From positions 1 through 64,000 of the forward strand of contig NZ_CCYH01000036.1 in assembly GCF_000820765.1 (NCBI RefSeq): DNA of 64,000 bases. The letters are read 5' to 3'. Below are positions 63,104 through 64,000 of this stretch, piece after piece. The stretch comes from Candidatus Soleaferrea massiliensis AP7 (GTDB taxonomy: Bacteria > Bacillota > Clostridia > Oscillospirales > Ruminococcaceae). Both the position numbers and the translations under genes were made by a program. Numbering within the stretch: position 1 is the stretch's first letter; each line of letters starts with the position of its first letter. A model generated the notes under the pieces. That model did no database searches, was not told the origin of the DNA, and saw nothing but the letters and a program-made list of their open reading frames with translations.

Positions 63104-63571
63104 ATGGCAATCAGGAAAATTCGCATCTTCGGCGAGGATGTTTTGAGAAAACAGAGCAAACCGGTCTCCGAGTTCAATGAACGGCTCTGGACACTGCTGG
63201 AGGATATGGCCGAAACGATGTACGATGCAAACGGCGTGGGGCTGGCGGCCCCGCAGGTCGGCATCCTGCGGCGGGTGGTCGTCATCGATGTGGGCGACGG
63301 GCTCATAGAGCTTATCAACCCGAAGGTTCTCATCGTCGCCGGCAAGCAGAACGGCTCGGAAGGGTGTCTGTCTTTTCCCGGGAAATACGGCATGGTGGAG
63401 CGTCCCATGAAGGTGGTCGTGCAGGCACAGGACCGGTTCGGCAACACCTTCACTATCAAGGGCAAGGAGCTTCTGGCCCGCGCGCTGAGCCATGAGATCG
63501 ACCATCTCAACGGCACGCTGTTTACCGACCTCGCAACAGAGATGCTCGAAGAGGACACGGCTGAGGGTTAA
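63104..63571 (+). CDS. def: Peptide deformylase
   Basis: 155 residues with the three motifs GVGLAAPQVG, EGCLSFPG and HEIDHLNG (metal ligands Cys and two His). It removes the formyl group from new proteins. TGGAGGAAC precedes the ATG. Followed after 316 bp by fmt, which adds the formyl group to initiator tRNA. Confidence 0.98.
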   Translation: MAIRKIRIFGEDVLRKQSKPVSEFNERLWTLLEDMAETMYDANGVGLAAPQVGILRRVVVIDVGDGLIELINPKVLIVAGKQNGSEGCLSFPGKYGMVERPMKVVVQAQDRFGNTFTIKGKELLARALSHEIDHLNGTLFTDLATEMLEEDTAEG

Positions 63572-63887
63572 ACGGCGCTTTCAGGAATGCAGCTTTTGCG
63601 AAGTGAATCCGATACAATTTGTGCTCGGTTTATTCCATTTAACGGCACAGTTGTCAGAGAGACTGCTTGAAGAAGCGGCGCTTCGAAGTAAATCGTCCAC
63701 GCGAAAATTGCACAGCTCAGTTGGCAAAGAGGATGCATTTCAGAACGCATTTACGTGCATCGTCAACGCTTATCCAACGATTTGCCATTGATATTGAATT
63801 GAAGAGAACGGCGGCGCAAAGGAAACGCCGCTTTCCATACATGTTTCGGCAGAATTCGCCGAAGGGATACGGATGTGAGGGAGATAT
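63572..63887. other. 316-bp gap between def and fmt
   Basis: No gene supported. A stem GCGGCG/CGCCGC (63811-63831) followed by TTTCC might be a weak terminator. def and fmt are usually much closer. Confidence 0.4.
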
Positions 63888-64000
63888 ATGAAAATCGTAT
63901 TTATGGGGACACCTGAATTCGCGGTCCCCTGTCTGCAGATGCTCCTGCAGGAGGACTATGATGTCGCCGCCGTCTTTACGCAGCCCGACAAGCCCAAGGG
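63888..64000 (+). CDS. fmt: Methionyl-tRNA formyltransferase, N-terminal fragment
   Basis: The first 37 codons, cut by the window end: [19 protein letters not shown], then [13 protein letters not shown]. This is the unmistakable Fmt beginning (formyl-THF binding domain). GTGAGGGAG precedes the ATG. It formylates Met-tRNAi; its partner def lies just upstream. Confidence 0.95.
   Translation, partial: MKIVFMGTPEFAVPCLQMLLQEDYDVAAVFTQPDKPK

Overview
The window looks like chromosomal DNA from an anaerobic Gram-positive Clostridia bacterium, most likely from the Oscillospirales/Ruminococcaceae side. The genus is not resolved. The evidence is a mostly GC-rich genome with Firmicutes gene order, a PerR-type regulator next to rubrerythrin, ThyX instead of ThyA, RemA and a YlmC/YmxH-type sporulation protein, BceAB- and MacB-type ABC transporters, and many TTG/GTG starts with strong GGAGG ribosome binding sites. 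No tRNA, rRNA, CRISPR array, prophage or intact transposase gene was found.

Layout. 1-5.4 kb: the N-terminal end of a divergent Pro/Gln-rich protein, then an OmpR-type two-component system and an ABC exporter (permease plus ATPase). 5.6-5.85 kb: a structured repeat with no protein gene, whose second copy lies at 51.7 kb. 6-10.5 kb (minus): small membrane proteins, an M24 peptidase, aroQ, an endonuclease IV-like protein, a YqeG phosphatase and rpsU. 10.6-31.65 kb (minus): long housekeeping runs read as trmH-dprA-topA-trmFO, then plsX-rnc-radical SAM-smc, ftsY-rdgB-yhbY-nadD/yqeK-LCP-LCP-rsfS-leuS. These cover lipid synthesis, RNA processing, chromosome organisation, protein targeting, NAD synthesis, wall polymer attachment and ribosome assembly.

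32-40 kb is the accessory part: a DUF4830 protein, a cluster of three large hairpins, an AT-richer MATE transporter fused to a cytidylate kinase-like domain behind a leader terminator, a BceAB-type exporter without its sensor pair, and a cardiolipin synthase. 40-51.5 kb (minus): U32 protein, mltG, 5-formyl-THF cyclo-ligase, DJ-1 protein, GNAT, DUF2156, a dTMP-kinase-like protein and thyX, then perR-rubrerythrin and a DegT aminotransferase with a GNAT. 51.6-56.2 kb: repeat copy 2, an AT-rich VOC-fold gene, a P-type ATPase with an unusual 5' leader RNA, and ylmC. 56.5-64 kb (plus): the classic run yicC-remA-gmk-rpoZ-coaBC-priA-def-fmt (fmt is cut by the window edge).

Best candidates for something undescribed: (1) the two dispersed ~170-nt elements, which share hairpins and at least one compensatory base-pair change and resemble the non-coding right end (omega/reRNA scaffold) of TnpB/IscB-type elements with no nuclease gene nearby; (2) the leader of the P-type ATPase, which has a consensus promoter, three hairpins and a terminator that overlaps an alternative stem; (3) the MATE-kinase fusion behind a terminator leader; (4) a sharply AT-rich patch inside priA.
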